Notes: generated by a model not told the origin, from the letters alone. Positions 50,525 through 60,852 are shown, counted from the stretch's first letter. The stretch: DNA of 64,000 bases from Aestuariivivens insulae (GCF_022662195.1 NZ_JAKMCS010000002.1:1-64000); one strand, 5' to 3'. Translations and numbers: made by a program.

Positions 50525-53500
50525 CTATAACTTTAAAAACGAAAGTTCTTCATTTACTACTAACAAAACTAAATATTTCTCTCCGTTAACTGTAATTTTT
50601 TCGACAGCCTTTACTTCTTTGTTTGAAATAGAGCTATTTAAACTTTCAAAACACACAGATTCATTCTCCACAAATTTTAAAATATATCCCTTTGAAGCAT
50701 CATACCTAATAGTTTCTACCTCTGCCTCATACAACGTTCCAACGCCTAAAACCTCTAACACACCATCTTTATCCACATCTAAAAGCTCAAAATCTAAAGT
50801 AGGGCCAAACTGGGCAGTTACTGGCAGTTTATGAAACTTCAACTCTCCCGCCCCTAAATTCTCCACATAATAAGAACTAAATGTTTCGGCCTTTAAATGC
50901 AACGCATTTTCAATATTTTCCAACCCATATATTTCAACCATATTGGAATTCGCAAAAGCCTTGTAAGTTTTAATTTTTTCCTTTAAAAACGGTGTTTGTT
51001 CCGTAGAACATTCTTTTCCTCTAATGGGAAACAAACCGCCATTATAAGATTTACCCAGAGCAAAATCATAGCTTAGATTATCGTCAAAATAATTACTATA
51101 AATATGAAGGGGCTGCTCTGGTGTAGGATGAAATTTGTTGTTTTCTCCTAAATTCCCTAATAAATAATCGTCATCGCCATCACCGTCTAAGTCAATCTTT
51201 TTAATTGTTTGATACCAACCAGACCTTTTTTCAGACGCTACATTACTTCTTATAAACACCCCATTATCATTATTGAATATTGTTAAGGGCATCCATTCTC
51301 CAACAACAATCAGGTCATTATCACCATCTGTATCGTAATCAGAAAACACAGCACCATTAACTAAACCTAAGCGCCTAATTTCCTCGACACGACTCTCTGT
51401 AACATTTACAAATGTCCCTTTTCGGTTTTCTAAAACAAACGATTCTGGAGCCTTAGGATATTTCCCCGGAACAACCCTGCCACCAACAAAAATATCTATA
51501 TCCCCATCGCCATCAAAATCGTCTACAGCTATAGCCTTAGTAACACTTAACATTTCCGGAAGTTGCCCTTTAGAGAACCCTCCCTTCCCATCATTAATGT
51601 ACAAACGATCTTGTTGTAAAGGATCCTTCTCGGGGAGGCCATAATTTCCTGATGCAACATACAAGTCTAAATCATTATCATTATCGCAATCAAAAAATAT
51701 TGCATTATTATCATTATAGTCTTTATCTTTTTCGAACAATGGCTGCTTTTTTTGTTCAAACTTTCCTGATTGCTTTTGTATGTACAATTGCCCAGGCTCA
51801 CCCATTGTATTCCCTATAAAGATATCATCTAACCCATCATTATTCACATCACCAACAGCCAATGCATTATCTAAGGTAGATTGTTTTTGAGGCAGTAAAA
51901 CTTGAAGATCATAATCGTTAAAATCTACAGCCTTGTGCTTATAATTAACATTCAATTGCGACCCCTTAATTTCACTAAACAAAGGATTTACCTTTATGGG
52001 ATTTGAGTCTTGTGATTTAGCATTTTTATAGGACAACTTAACATGCTCATTAACTTTAATATTAGTTAAAATTTCTATCTTTCCGTCGTTCCAAATCACT
52101 TTAAGGCTGTCTAATTTATTATGGCTCCCCATTCCAAAAAACAAATCGTAAGTCACAGATGACTGATAGCCCCTACCCGGGCTTACCTCCCTTACCTGTT
52201 GCATACTATCTGCATAAACAAAAACCTTAGCCCCAATACCTTTAATGTTTTTTTCTGAACCTTTTAGACTTACCTTCAGGAAATTTAACGAACTGTTGTT
52301 CCTATAAATCGAAGCCATATCCGACTGATTATTAACAACCAAGTCCAGATCACCATCATTATCAAGATCGGCATAAGCTGCGCCATTAGAATTTACTTTT
52401 TCGTTTAAACCGAAATCTTCGGTTACATCACTAAATAGTAAGTTTCCTTTGTTAAGAAAAAAGTGGTTCGATAATTTGGTAGAAGGTATAATTTTTAGAG
52501 CCTCTTTAAGATTTTGTTCTTCATCAAATTGAGATAACTTTTTTTTCATTTGATGCCTAAAGTCTTGATTGGCAATATCGCGCTGTATGCCATTAGTTAC
52601 AAAAATATCATTCAACCCATCGTTATTGAAATCTGCTAATAGAGGAGCCCAACTCCAATCTGTTTTTGCTATACCTGCAAGCTGACCAATTTCACTAAAG
52701 GTACCATCACCCTTATTCAATTGTAACACATTGCTCATATATTGATAGTGATACCCTTTTCTAACCATACGATTAAACTTCTCGGTACTCATACTCGCCA
52801 TATTTTCCTTTCCCCGCTTTCGATCGGATGCTAACATATCTAAAACAATAAGATCGGGATATAAATCATTATTAATGTCGGCAAAATCCGAACCCATGCT
52901 ATTATTTGAGATATGTTTGAATTGGTTTAGAATAGCATCTGTAAAGCCCCCATTCTGATTGTTTAGATATAAAAAATCAGGCTCCAAAAAGTCATTGGCC
53001 ACATAAATATCCGGCCAACTATCATTATTAAAATCCCCAAAAACAGCACTTAATCCCCAAGCAACCTTCGTAATTCCTACCTCTTTTGATACATCTACAT
53101 ACGTGCCTTCTTCATTTTTAAAAAATTTGTCTACATTATCCTTTGTTAATCTAATTTGGTATTGAGGGGGCAGTAAAGCATCCTTATTGTTATCTTGACT
53201 GTGATTTAGCAAAAACATGTCTAAATCCCCATCTTTATCGTAATCAAAAAAATAGGCATGAGTTGAAAGCCCATAATCTTGCAAACCGTATTTAAGCGCT
53301 TCTTCTTTAAACGTATTATTCTTTTGGTTCACAAAAAGTTTATTCTGCCTTGCTGCCCGATTCTTCAACGATGCAGATTTACAAACATAAATATCCAGCC
53401 AACCATCGCTATTAATATCAACCATAGTCACGCCTGTAGTCCAACCATCATCATCTAATACATTTGCTTTTTTAGTAATATCCTCAAAGACAAAACCTCC

Positions 53501-53791
53501 TTGGTTGAGATATAATTTATTTGCCCCTTGATTTGAGGTAAAATAAATATCTTCCAACCCATCATTATTTATATCTCCTATTGCTACGCCACCTCCATTG
53601 TATATGTAACTGTAGTTTAAAAAATTAAAATCGGGCGTTTCTTGAACAACATTTTTAAAATAGACATTAGAATGACTGGAAGGTATTTTAGTAAACATTA
53701 TCGTTTTATCACCTTCGTAAAATGATTTCGGTCTATCACACGCAAAACATGTAAAAAGAAATAACACAAAAACACAAGCTCTAATGCCCAT
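50525..53791 (-). CDS. VCBS/FG-GAP-repeat lipoprotein with ASPIC/UnbV domain
   Basis: 1088 residues from the ATG at 53791; the reading from 53815 begins with TTG. A lipoprotein signal ends FACDRP. Seen inside are repeated FG-GAP/VCBS calcium motifs of the type GDINNDGLEDIYF, VDINSDGWLDIYV, FDYDKDGDLDMFLL and GDFNNDSWPDIYV over nearly the whole length, forming beta-propellers, with an ASPIC/UnbV module (about 510-600). Such lipoproteins accompany SusC/D systems in Bacteroidota and may bind polysaccharide or surface partners. No SusCD is near. It stands alone. Confidence 0.88.
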   Translation of the reverse strand: MGIRACVFVLFLFTCFACDRPKSFYEGDKTIMFTKIPSSHSNVYFKNVVQETPDFNFLNYSYIYNGGGVAIGDINNDGLEDIYFTSNQGANKLYLNQGGFVFEDITKKANVLDDDGWTTGVTMVDINSDGWLDIYVCKSASLKNRAARQNKLFVNQKNNTFKEEALKYGLQDYGLSTHAYFFDYDKDGDLDMFLLNHSQDNNKDALLPPQYQIRLTKDNVDKFFKNEEGTYVDVSKEVGITKVAWGLSAVFGDFNNDSWPDIYVANDFLEPDFLYLNNQNGGFTDAILNQFKHISNNSMGSDFADINNDLYPDLIVLDMLASDRKRGKENMASMSTEKFNRMVRKGYHYQYMSNVLQLNKGDGTFSEIGQLAGIAKTDWSWAPLLADFNNDGLNDIFVTNGIQRDIANQDFRHQMKKKLSQFDEEQNLKEALKIIPSTKLSNHFFLNKGNLLFSDVTEDFGLNEKVNSNGAAYADLDNDGDLDLVVNNQSDMASIYRNNSSLNFLKVSLKGSEKNIKGIGAKVFVYADSMQQVREVSPGRGYQSSVTYDLFFGMGSHNKLDSLKVIWNDGKIEILTNIKVNEHVKLSYKNAKSQDSNPIKVNPLFSEIKGSQLNVNYKHKAVDFNDYDLQVLLPQKQSTLDNALAVGDVNNDGLDDIFIGNTMGEPGQLYIQKQSGKFEQKKQPLFEKDKDYNDNNAIFFDCDNDNDLDLYVASGNYGLPEKDPLQQDRLYINDGKGGFSKGQLPEMLSVTKAIAVDDFDGDGDIDIFVGGRVVPGKYPKAPESFVLENRKGTFVNVTESRVEEIRRLGLVNGAVFSDYDTDGDNDLIVVGEWMPLTIFNNDNGVFIRSNVASEKRSGWYQTIKKIDLDGDGDDDYLLGNLGENNKFHPTPEQPLHIYSNYFDDNLSYDFALGKSYNGGLFPIRGKECSTEQTPFLKEKIKTYKAFANSNMVEIYGLENIENALHLKAETFSSYYVENLGAGELKFHKLPVTAQFGPTLDFELLDVDKDGVLEVLGVGTLYEAEVETIRYDASKGYILKFVENESVCFESLNSSISNKEVKAVEKITVNGEKYLVLLVVNEELSFLKL

Positions 53792-54023
53792 AAAAATATT
53801 TTTTATTAAGTTCAAGATAATAAAAATGCTACTAATTAGGTATTATAACCATTCTATATTTAATTTATAGACATACGCCCTACAAAACATCCATGATACA
53901 ATGTTTATTAGCCATATAAATTAAACAACTCCTTTGAGAGCTATACAAAACAAGAAAAAAATTTACACTATAGCCCCTCTAACCTCTTCTATAAAGTATT
54001 GAATTTTGCACCTGAACATTATA

Positions 54024-54070
54024 AAAATAAGCCTCCTCCAACAGGGTCTCTGTTGGAGGAGGCTTATTTT
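54024..54070 (-). terminator. Terminator of hemL
   Basis: A 21-bp perfect stem (54024-54044 with 54050-54070) with a 5-nt loop; core GCCTCCTCCAACAG. The end sits 26 bp beyond the hemL stop. Confidence 0.9.
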
Positions 54071-54096
54071 AAGCACTAGTAAAAATGCTGCTCTAC

Positions 54097-55383
54097 CTAC
54101 AAACTTTTCACTACACTTTCTACAGATTTAATGGTTAAATCTAAGTCTTCGTAAGTTAGGGCATCGGTAATAAACCAAGTTTCAAAGGCACTAGGCGCAA
54201 TATAAACGCCCTCGTTTAACATCCCATGGAAGAAGGCTTTAAATGTATCGTTATTACCTTTAGATGCGGTTTCAAAATCGATAACTTCAGCATTATCAAA
54301 ATGCACAGATATCATCGAGCCCACCCTATTTATGGTATGTGTTATATTATTGGTTTGCAAAACATGGGCTATACCATCATGTAAGTAAGCCGTTTTTTCT
54401 TCCAAACGGTTAAACACCGCTTCATTATTATTCAGCTCTGTTAACATAGCCAACCCTGCTGCCATAGCTAATGGGTTACCACTAAGGGTACCTGCTTGAT
54501 ATACAGGCCCCACTGGTGCCAAATAATCCATTATTTCATTTCTGGCGGCAAAAGCTCCAACGGGCAAACCACCTCCTATTACTTTTCCAAAACAAACAAT
54601 ATCTGCCCTTATGCCAAAGCGTTCTTGAGCCCCGCCTTTGGCCAATCGGAATCCCGTCATGACCTCATCGAATATCAACAGCATATCATTGGCATCGCAC
54701 AAATCTCTTAAAGCTTGTAAAAACCCTTCCTTGGGTGGTACACACCCCATGTTTCCGGCGACAGGTTCAATAATGATACAAGAAATTTCATTCTTATTGG
54801 CTTCAATTAACGCCGCTACATTATCAATATCGTTATACTTAGCCAAAAGGGTATCTTTAGCTGTTCCCTGTGTAACCCCAGGGCTATTGGGTACACCAAA
54901 CGTACTGGCTCCACTACCCGCTTGAATTAAGAACGAATCGCTATGCCCATGGTAACAGCCAGCAAATTTTATAATCTTTTCTTTTCCAGTAAATCCCCTT
55001 GCCAATCTAACGGCACTCATACAAGCTTCCGTACCAGAGTTTACAAATCTTATTTTGTCTATATGTGGCACCATAGACACCGCCAGTTCTGCTATTTGGG
55101 TTTCAATCTCGGTTGGCGCTCCAAACGAGGTTCCTTTTTTCGCTTTTTCGACTACGGCATCAACAACGGGTTGGTAAGCGTGCCCCAATATCATAGGCCC
55201 CCAAGAGTTGATATAATCTACAAACCTGTTACCATCTTCATCATATAAATAAGCGCCTTTGGCTTCTTTAATAAAGATTGGCGTTCCCCCCACACCTTTA
55301 AACGCTCTAACAGGCGAGTTGACTCCTCCCGGAATTACTTTTTCAGCTTGTGCAAACAAGGCACTACTTCTTTTATAAATCAT
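54097..55383 (-). CDS. hemL: Glutamate-1-semialdehyde 2,1-aminomutase
   Basis: 428 residues. HemL makes 5-aminolevulinate from glutamate-1-semialdehyde, using PLP, in the C5 haem route. The N-terminus ([20 protein letters not shown]) is standard, [10 protein letters not shown] and [11 protein letters not shown] hold PLP contacts, and the Schiff-base Lys lies in [15 protein letters not shown]. Length and motifs are normal. It is preceded by a glucosaminidase gene on the same strand by 10 bp, which suggests a shared transcript. Confidence 0.97.
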   Translation of the reverse strand: MIYKRSSALFAQAEKVIPGGVNSPVRAFKGVGGTPIFIKEAKGAYLYDEDGNRFVDYINSWGPMILGHAYQPVVDAVVEKAKKGTSFGAPTEIETQIAELAVSMVPHIDKIRFVNSGTEACMSAVRLARGFTGKEKIIKFAGCYHGHSDSFLIQAGSGASTFGVPNSPGVTQGTAKDTLLAKYNDIDNVAALIEANKNEISCIIIEPVAGNMGCVPPKEGFLQALRDLCDANDMLLIFDEVMTGFRLAKGGAQERFGIRADIVCFGKVIGGGLPVGAFAARNEIMDYLAPVGPVYQAGTLSGNPLAMAAGLAMLTELNNNEAVFNRLEEKTAYLHDGIAHVLQTNNITHTINRVGSMISVHFDNAEVIDFETASKGNNDTFKAFFHGMLNEGVYIAPSAFETWFITDALTYEDLDLTIKSVESVVKSL

Positions 55384-55393
55384 TGTTTATGTT

Positions 55394-56194
55394 TTATTGT
55401 ACGAGTAACGTTTGTCCAATACTTATAATATTGTCTTCTAAGCCATTCATTCTCCGAATGGCTTCAACCGTAGTATTGTACTTTTTTGAAATGGAATATA
55501 AGGTATCGCCCTTAACAACGGTATGCGACATTTTTGTTGGCGTTGATCGCTCATCATTGGCAACCACCTCTTCTCCTAGAATGCCCTTATCGTATTCATA
55601 GAGTTTATATCGTTCTATTAAACTGATGAGCTTTTGGGGGTATTTTTTATCGGTGGCATAGCCTGCAGCCCTTAACCCTTTGGCCCAGCCTCTATAATCA
55701 TGCTTTTTTAAATCGAATAGCGCCGAATAGCGCTTACGCTGGGTCAAAAACAAGGAATGATCCCTAAAGGAATACTTGGCATCCTTGTATTTCCTAAAAC
55801 ATTCCTGTCGCCTATCATCATCGTGATAAATCTTTTTACCCGTCCAATCATGGCATTTAATACCAAAATGGTTGTTTGCTTCAACAGAAAGCCGTCCCTT
55901 ACCAGAACCTGATTCTAATATACCCTGTGCCAATGTAATACTAGCTGGTATACCATAGAGTTCCATTTCTGTCTTGGCGATGTCCTTATAAGTATCAATA
56001 TACTGCTCTGTAGCACTGGCATAAGTTTTAGTCGCTATGGGAGCTTCGGTCGCTTCTGTAGTTTCTTTAACGTCTGGTGGCGACGTGGTTCGGGTTTTGC
56101 GTTCTATGGTTGGCTTTTTGGCTACTGCTCTTTTTTTGGAGCCACAGCTAAACACCAATAGACATATAAAACATAGGGCTATAATACGCTGCAT
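55394..56194 (-). CDS. Glucosaminidase-LysM lipoprotein
   Basis: 266 residues. Lipobox VFSC (Cys17). The glucosaminidase domain (about residues 65-210) has SATEQYIDTYKDIAKTEMEL and GIPASITLAQGILESGSGKG with the catalytic Glu, then LSVEANNHFGIKCHDWTG. A LysM domain (about 219-265; HTVVKGDTLYSISKKYNTTV) binds glycan. It should cut N-acetylglucosaminyl bonds in peptidoglycan. It abuts an ACC-deaminase-like gene (stop next to its start). Envelope-anchored. Confidence 0.93.
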   Translation of the reverse strand: MQRIIALCFICLLVFSCGSKKRAVAKKPTIERKTRTTSPPDVKETTEATEAPIATKTYASATEQYIDTYKDIAKTEMELYGIPASITLAQGILESGSGKGRLSVEANNHFGIKCHDWTGKKIYHDDDRRQECFRKYKDAKYSFRDHSLFLTQRKRYSALFDLKKHDYRGWAKGLRAAGYATDKKYPQKLISLIERYKLYEYDKGILGEEVVANDERSTPTKMSHTVVKGDTLYSISKKYNTTVEAIRRMNGLEDNIISIGQTLLVQ

Positions 56195-57106
56195 TTAAAT
56201 TTCTATTTGTGGTAATTTCTTTTTCTTTAAAAACTCGTTCATCCCAAATATACCTTGTAACCCTCCTGTATGGATGGCCAAAATTTTTGACCCCTTCGGA
56301 AAGTAACCCTGGTTTATTAAATCCATAACGCCAAACAACATCTTACCAGTATATACCGGATCCAAAGGAATGCTGTAATCGTTTTTGAAAGTATTAATAA
56401 ACTTTACCAGTTCGGCATTCACCTTGGCATACCCTCCAAAATGATAATCGGTTATTAATTCCCAATTCGATTGTCTTGCAAATTTACTAATATCTTTATG
56501 TAAAAAAGAACCTTTTAGGGCAGGAAAACCCAAAACTTGTTGACTGGGTTTTGAACAATTGATAAGCCCCGAGATAGTTCCACCTGTACCTACAGCAACA
56601 CATATATAGTTAAAATGAGCATCTTCTTCATTTAAAATCTCCTCGCATCCCTTTACCGCCAAAGTATTGGTGCCGCCTTCTGGTATAAGGTAAAATGTCC
56701 CAAATTCAGCTTCTAATTTATTTAAAAAAGACGTTGCCGTTTTGGTTATGTAAACCTCACGCGATACAAATTTAAACTGCATACCACATTGTTTGGCAAA
56801 GCTTAAAGTTGGGTTATTTTTTATGACATCCCGTAACTCCTCCCCTCTTATAACCCCAATGGTTTCAAACCCTAAAAGCTGCCCTGCCGAAGCCACTGCT
56901 GCAATATGATTGGAATAGGCTCCACCAAAAGTCAGCAATGTTTTAAACCCTAATGCTTTGGCCTGCTCAAGGTTGTATTTGAGTTTTCGATATTTATTCC
57001 CCGAAACAAAAGCATGAATTCTATCTTCCCGTTTAACACATAATTCAACTTCTTTATTCGGTATGTTGACAACCTGATTAACGCTATGTCCTAAGTCGAA
57101 TTCCAT
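56195..57106 (-). CDS. PLP-dependent ACC deaminase/D-cysteine desulfhydrase family protein
   Basis: 303 residues of fold type II. The PLP Lys lies in FVSGNKYRKLKYNLEQAK, and GTGGTISGLINCS holds the phosphate-binding Gly-rich loop; TFGGAYSNHIAAVASAGQLL is conserved. The family includes 1-aminocyclopropane-1-carboxylate deaminase and D-cysteine desulfhydrase, which cannot be told apart here. A TATCTTCG element directly precedes the start with leaderless spacing. It begins a run with the glucosaminidase and hemL. Confidence 0.88.
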   Translation of the reverse strand: MEFDLGHSVNQVVNIPNKEVELCVKREDRIHAFVSGNKYRKLKYNLEQAKALGFKTLLTFGGAYSNHIAAVASAGQLLGFETIGVIRGEELRDVIKNNPTLSFAKQCGMQFKFVSREVYITKTATSFLNKLEAEFGTFYLIPEGGTNTLAVKGCEEILNEEDAHFNYICVAVGTGGTISGLINCSKPSQQVLGFPALKGSFLHKDISKFARQSNWELITDYHFGGYAKVNAELVKFINTFKNDYSIPLDPVYTGKMLFGVMDLINQGYFPKGSKILAIHTGGLQGIFGMNEFLKKKKLPQIEI

Positions 57107-57111
57107 ATTTG

Positions 57112-57119
57112 CGAAGATA
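57112..57119 (-). promoter_or_regulatory. Promoter-like element of the PLP-enzyme gene, leaderless spacing
   Basis: Reads TATCTTCG on the minus strand, 5 nt before the ATG at 57106. Confidence 0.55.
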
Positions 57120-57189
57120 CTTTATTTATGTTTTAGGATGTATAAATATTGATGGGATTGGTTAGACGAAAAAGCCAATCGAAGGTTTG

Positions 57190-57246
57190 AAGCTGGGGCT
57201 TGAAGTTTGGGATTAGAAATGCACAACCAACCGAATAACGACTAAC
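57190..57246. repeat. Decayed heptamer-type repeat, second copy
   Basis: TTTGAAGCTGGGGCTTGAAG, then ATTAGAAATGCACAACCAAC and GACTAAC; nearly the same order as at 25720-25775. No gene is present. Confidence 0.55.
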
Positions 57247-57330
57247 GTCCAACAACAAAACCCTCCTTCAAAAATGATATTTGTGTTATCCCCATAAAAA
57301 GTTCACACAAAGCAAATGAAAAAATTCACG

Positions 57331-57338
57331 TACTTTTG
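57331..57338 (+). promoter_or_regulatory. -7 promoter element of the DUF5522 gene, leaderless spacing
   Basis: TACTTTTG with 5 nt to the ATG at 57344, in the context AAAAAATTCACG shared with rnhB. Confidence 0.65.
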
Positions 57339-57343
57339 CTTTA

Positions 57344-57535
57344 ATGAAGAAGATAATCCCCATTGAGGAAGGTGATTTTTATTGGACACCCGAAGGCTAT
57401 AGATGCTTTACCGAACAATACCATTTAAAACGTGGCTATTGCTGCGAAAGTGGCTGTAGACATTGTCCGTATGGATATCATCCTTCAACCGACCTCAGAA
57501 CAGGAAAAAACAAGGGTTTGACAAAAAAACGATAG
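57344..57535 (+). CDS. DUF5522 protein
   Basis: 63 residues. The Cys-rich part YCCESGCRHCPYGYH with several Cys could bind zinc or iron-sulfur; DFYWTPEGYRCFTEQYHLKR precedes it. These are the hallmarks of DUF5522 in Bacteroidota. The task is unknown. A promoter element directly before the start suggests a leaderless mRNA. It stands alone. Confidence 0.9.
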   Translation: MKKIIPIEEGDFYWTPEGYRCFTEQYHLKRGYCCESGCRHCPYGYHPSTDLRTGKNKGLTKKR

Positions 57536-57685
57536 TTGTTTCAAGTCACTCACGTACAAACACTTGGTACGATTATTGATGCTATTTATTAAAAAGTTGT
57601 TATAAAATTATTTTTTTGATAGTTATTAGATAAACCTCTAATCACTAATTTTTTGCAACCTTAAATAACCGTAAAAAATTGCATT

Positions 57686-58249
57686 ATGAATAAACTATTA
57701 AAAACACTACCAATGTTAGCACTATTAGTCGTGCTATCTTCATGTAGCTCTGTACGAGTTGCTACCGATTATGATAAAAATGCAAACTTTAACGAATACA
57801 AAACATTTGCATTCTTTAAAACGGGCATTGACAAAGCAGAAATTAGCGATTTGGACAAACGCCGAATTTTAAGAGCTATTGAAGCTGAACTATTGGCCAA
57901 AGGGTTTACGAAATCTGAAAAACCAGATCTTTTAATTAGCCTATTTACAAAATCACAACAACGCGTAGACGTTTACAACAACGCCTGGGGCTACGGTGCC
58001 TGGGGTTGGGGCGGATGGGGCCCTTGGGGAGGCTACGGTCCTGGCTGGGGCTGGGGTTACCAACCTTCTGTTTCAACATCTACCCAAGGTACTTTGTACA
58101 TAGATCTTATTGATGCCAAGAAAAAAGAACTGGTATGGCAAGGTATGGGCACTGGTTATTTAAGCAGGAATGTAGATAAAAAAGAAGAACGCATTAAGGA
58201 GTTTGTCGCCGAGATTATGGCAAAGTACCCTCCTGGATCACAACAATGA
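57686..58249 (+). CDS. DUF4136-domain lipoprotein
   Basis: 187 residues. Lipobox LSSC (Cys20). The start VRVATDYDKNANFNEYKTFA and FF and the later LLISLFTKSQQRVDVYNN are the DUF4136 pattern, and LYIDLIDAKKKELVWQGMGT its end. A central Gly/Trp-rich insert (about residues 100-130; WGWGGWGPWGGYGPGWGWG) may be a flexible surface loop. The role is unknown. A terminator follows. Confidence 0.85.
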   Translation: MNKLLKTLPMLALLVVLSSCSSVRVATDYDKNANFNEYKTFAFFKTGIDKAEISDLDKRRILRAIEAELLAKGFTKSEKPDLLISLFTKSQQRVDVYNNAWGYGAWGWGGWGPWGGYGPGWGWGYQPSVSTSTQGTLYIDLIDAKKKELVWQGMGTGYLSRNVDKKEERIKEFVAEIMAKYPPGSQQ

Positions 58250-58262
58250 TACAAACAAAACC

Positions 58263-58307
58263 AAAAACGGCCTGGTTACTGAGGTTCTCGAAGTGCAGGT
58301 CGTTTTT
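58263..58307 (+). terminator. Intrinsic terminator after the DUF4136 gene
   Basis: A 12-bp stem (58263-58274 with 58296-58307, one G-U pair) ending in a T-run; loop 21 nt. Confidence 0.65.
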
Positions 58308-58472
58308 TCATGTCTTATCCTTAGCCTTCAACCCCTCTTTTTATTTAATTAAATTCAATTACAATATTAAAAACCCTAATTCAATTAAAGAATATTCAAA
58401 ATATTGAATTTTTAATGAATTATTCGTATTTTTATAACACGATGTAAACTATTGAATTTTTAAATAAAACCC

Positions 58473-60233
58473 ATGCCCGACACTTTCGAATCCAACGACA
58501 TATTAAACAAACTGCCCAAACATTTAAAACAGTTTATAAAACCGCAAAATTATGAGGACTATTCGGCCATAGACCAAGCTGTATGGCGTTACGTGATGCG
58601 CAAAAATGTAGACTTTTTAACAACGGTCGCCCATGGGTCGTACCTGGACGGATTGAAACAAACGGGCATCTCTATAGACCAGATTCCCAACATGTACGGT
58701 ATGAACCGTATTTTAAAGGAAATTGGTTGGGCTGCTGTGGCTGTAGATGGCTTTATCCCGCCAAATGCCTTTATGGAATTTCAAGCTTATAACGTGTTGG
58801 TTATAGCGAGCGATATTAGGCAACTGGAACATATTGAATACACGCCTGCCCCAGATATTATTCATGAAGGTGCAGGGCACGCCCCTATAATTGCCAACCC
58901 AGAATACGCTGAGTATTTAAGGCGCTTTGGTGAAATTGGCTGTAAAGCCATTTCTTCGGCTAAAGACTATGAGCTATACGAAGCTGTTAGGCATTTATCC
59001 ATTATAAAGGAAGCTCCTAATTCCACTGAAGAAGACATTATCTTAGCAGAACAAAAAGTAGAAGAACTTCAACAAAACATGGGGGATCCCAGTGAAATGG
59101 CCCTTATTAGAAACTTACACTGGTGGACGGTCGAATATGGATTGATTGGCACTATTGAAAATCCAAAAATTTACGGTGCCGGATTATTATCATCCATTGG
59201 CGAAAGTGCTTGGTGCATGACCGATGCTGTTAAAAAACTACCCTATTCCATTGAAGCCACTTATAAAGATTTCGATATTACCAAACCACAACCACAACTT
59301 TATGTAACACCCGACTTTGCCCATTTAAGTCTGGTATTGGAAGAATTTGCCAACACCATGGCTTTACGAAATGGTGGGCTATCTGGCATTGAAAAGCTAA
59401 TCCATTCTAAAGCCTTGGGCACTATAGAATTGAGTACAGGCCTTCAGGTTTCTGGTGTATTCTCCAGTGTTATTGAACATAACGGCAAACCTATCTACAT
59501 TCAAACCCATAATGAAACTGCTTTAGCCTATAGAGAAAAAGAGTTGGTTGGCCATGGCACCAAAACACATAAAAAAGGGTTTGGATCGCCTATTGGAAAA
59601 CTAAAAGGCATTAATTTGGCAATTGAAGATATGAGTCCGCGTGATTTGGCCGCCTATAATATATATGAAGAAAGAACGGTTACGCTGGAATTTGAAGGTG
59701 GGATAAAAGTATCTGGTGAAATTATTACAGGCAAACGCAATCTGCAAGGCAAGATTATTTTGGTTAGTTTTAAAAACTGCACCGTCACCCATGGTGATAC
59801 CGTTTTATTCAAGCCCAAATGGGGTATTTACGATATGGCTATAGGCAAAGAGATTGTATCGGCATTTTCTGGACCAGCAGATTTAAATAGTTTTGATTTG
59901 ATTACCCATGTGCCATCCACTCAAACCGTACACGTCAAAAAATCGGAAAAGCGATTGGAGTTGGAAAGCCTCTACCAACAGGTTAGGGATTATCGGGAAG
60001 GCAAAAACAGAACCATCTCCAGGACCAAAGTTTTAGAGCAACTTATTGAAAAGCACCCAACCGATTGGCTGTTGCCGGTTGAACTTTATGAATTGGCTTT
60101 TAAAGGTCATGAACAAACCCTATGCAATAGCATTCTGGAACATCTGGAAACTATTAAACAACACAAGCCCGAAGTTGGCAAGTTAATTGATGATGGATTG
60201 GAAATTATTAATAAAACAATAGTTACACAGTAA
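58473..60233 (+). CDS. Biopterin-dependent aromatic amino acid hydroxylase
   Basis: 586 residues. The iron ligands H131 and H136 lie in IIHEGAGHAP and E221 in WWTVEYGLIG, matching the phenylalanine-4-hydroxylase fold. The catalytic domain (about 25-300) hydroxylates an aromatic amino acid, most likely Phe, using tetrahydropterin. An unusually long C-terminal part (about 300-586) contains strand pairs (GTIELSTGLQVSGVFSSVIE, TLEFEGGIKVSGEIITGKRN) and then a helical end. The plain bacterial enzyme is much shorter. The role of the extension is unknown. Confidence 0.9.
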   Translation: MPDTFESNDILNKLPKHLKQFIKPQNYEDYSAIDQAVWRYVMRKNVDFLTTVAHGSYLDGLKQTGISIDQIPNMYGMNRILKEIGWAAVAVDGFIPPNAFMEFQAYNVLVIASDIRQLEHIEYTPAPDIIHEGAGHAPIIANPEYAEYLRRFGEIGCKAISSAKDYELYEAVRHLSIIKEAPNSTEEDIILAEQKVEELQQNMGDPSEMALIRNLHWWTVEYGLIGTIENPKIYGAGLLSSIGESAWCMTDAVKKLPYSIEATYKDFDITKPQPQLYVTPDFAHLSLVLEEFANTMALRNGGLSGIEKLIHSKALGTIELSTGLQVSGVFSSVIEHNGKPIYIQTHNETALAYREKELVGHGTKTHKKGFGSPIGKLKGINLAIEDMSPRDLAAYNIYEERTVTLEFEGGIKVSGEIITGKRNLQGKIILVSFKNCTVTHGDTVLFKPKWGIYDMAIGKEIVSAFSGPADLNSFDLITHVPSTQTVHVKKSEKRLELESLYQQVRDYREGKNRTISRTKVLEQLIEKHPTDWLLPVELYELAFKGHEQTLCNSILEHLETIKQHKPEVGKLIDDGLEIINKTIVTQ

Positions 60234-60246
60234 CAGACATAGGTTA

Positions 60247-60852
60247 TTAATGTTCTGTTTTGATTTTAAAACTTAGTTTTTTATCCATAAGACTAAGGAT
60301 TAAATTTTCTCCATGCAAAAAATGAAAATAAAACGAATCTAATACTTCTTCATCTTCTAAAATTTTCACTTCCTTTTTAGAAAAGCGACACATTGAACTT
60401 GGAATACATTTAATTGTTTTTTTTGAATTTTGTCTGTTAAAAAATACAGACTCAACGCAAAATTTCAAACTCAAATCTTCGTTTATACTACTAGACATAA
60501 ATTCAACGGCACCTACTTTAGCTCCATTTGTTGGCAAAAACTCGTATTGACTACATGGGTTAATTCTAATAATGTATGTTTCATTTCTCCTAAACTTGGC
60601 ATATGCTGAATCATTATCTCTAAACTTACCATCCATTGAAAAACGAATAACATCAAACCCCTCTTTTACCTTAGGCACTCTGTATTTTAATGTATCTGGA
60701 CGAATTAAAACACCATTGATTTCAAAAGAAAACATAGTATTTTTAAATCCATCCTCTAAAAACTTTAAACCCTGAAATTGAATAGTAACAAAACTATCTT
60801 GGCAATAAGTAAATGTGGTAAAAAAAAAGAACAAAAATATTATTTGTTTCAT
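60247..60852 (-). CDS. Hypothetical secreted protein
   Basis: 201 residues. Signal peptide about 1-17 (ending TYCQ). The mature part has strand-like patterns (FVTIQFQGLKFLEDGFKNTM, FEINGVLIRPDTLKYRVPKV, TYIIRINPCSQYEFLPTNGA) and several Cys. No family recognised. It converges with the hydroxylase gene and is preceded by the enoyl-CoA hydratase-family gene on the same strand (10 bp gap). Confidence 0.6.
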   Translation of the reverse strand: MKQIIFLFFFFTTFTYCQDSFVTIQFQGLKFLEDGFKNTMFSFEINGVLIRPDTLKYRVPKVKEGFDVIRFSMDGKFRDNDSAYAKFRRNETYIIRINPCSQYEFLPTNGAKVGAVEFMSSSINEDLSLKFCVESVFFNRQNSKKTIKCIPSSMCRFSKKEVKILEDEEVLDSFYFHFLHGENLILSLMDKKLSFKIKTEH

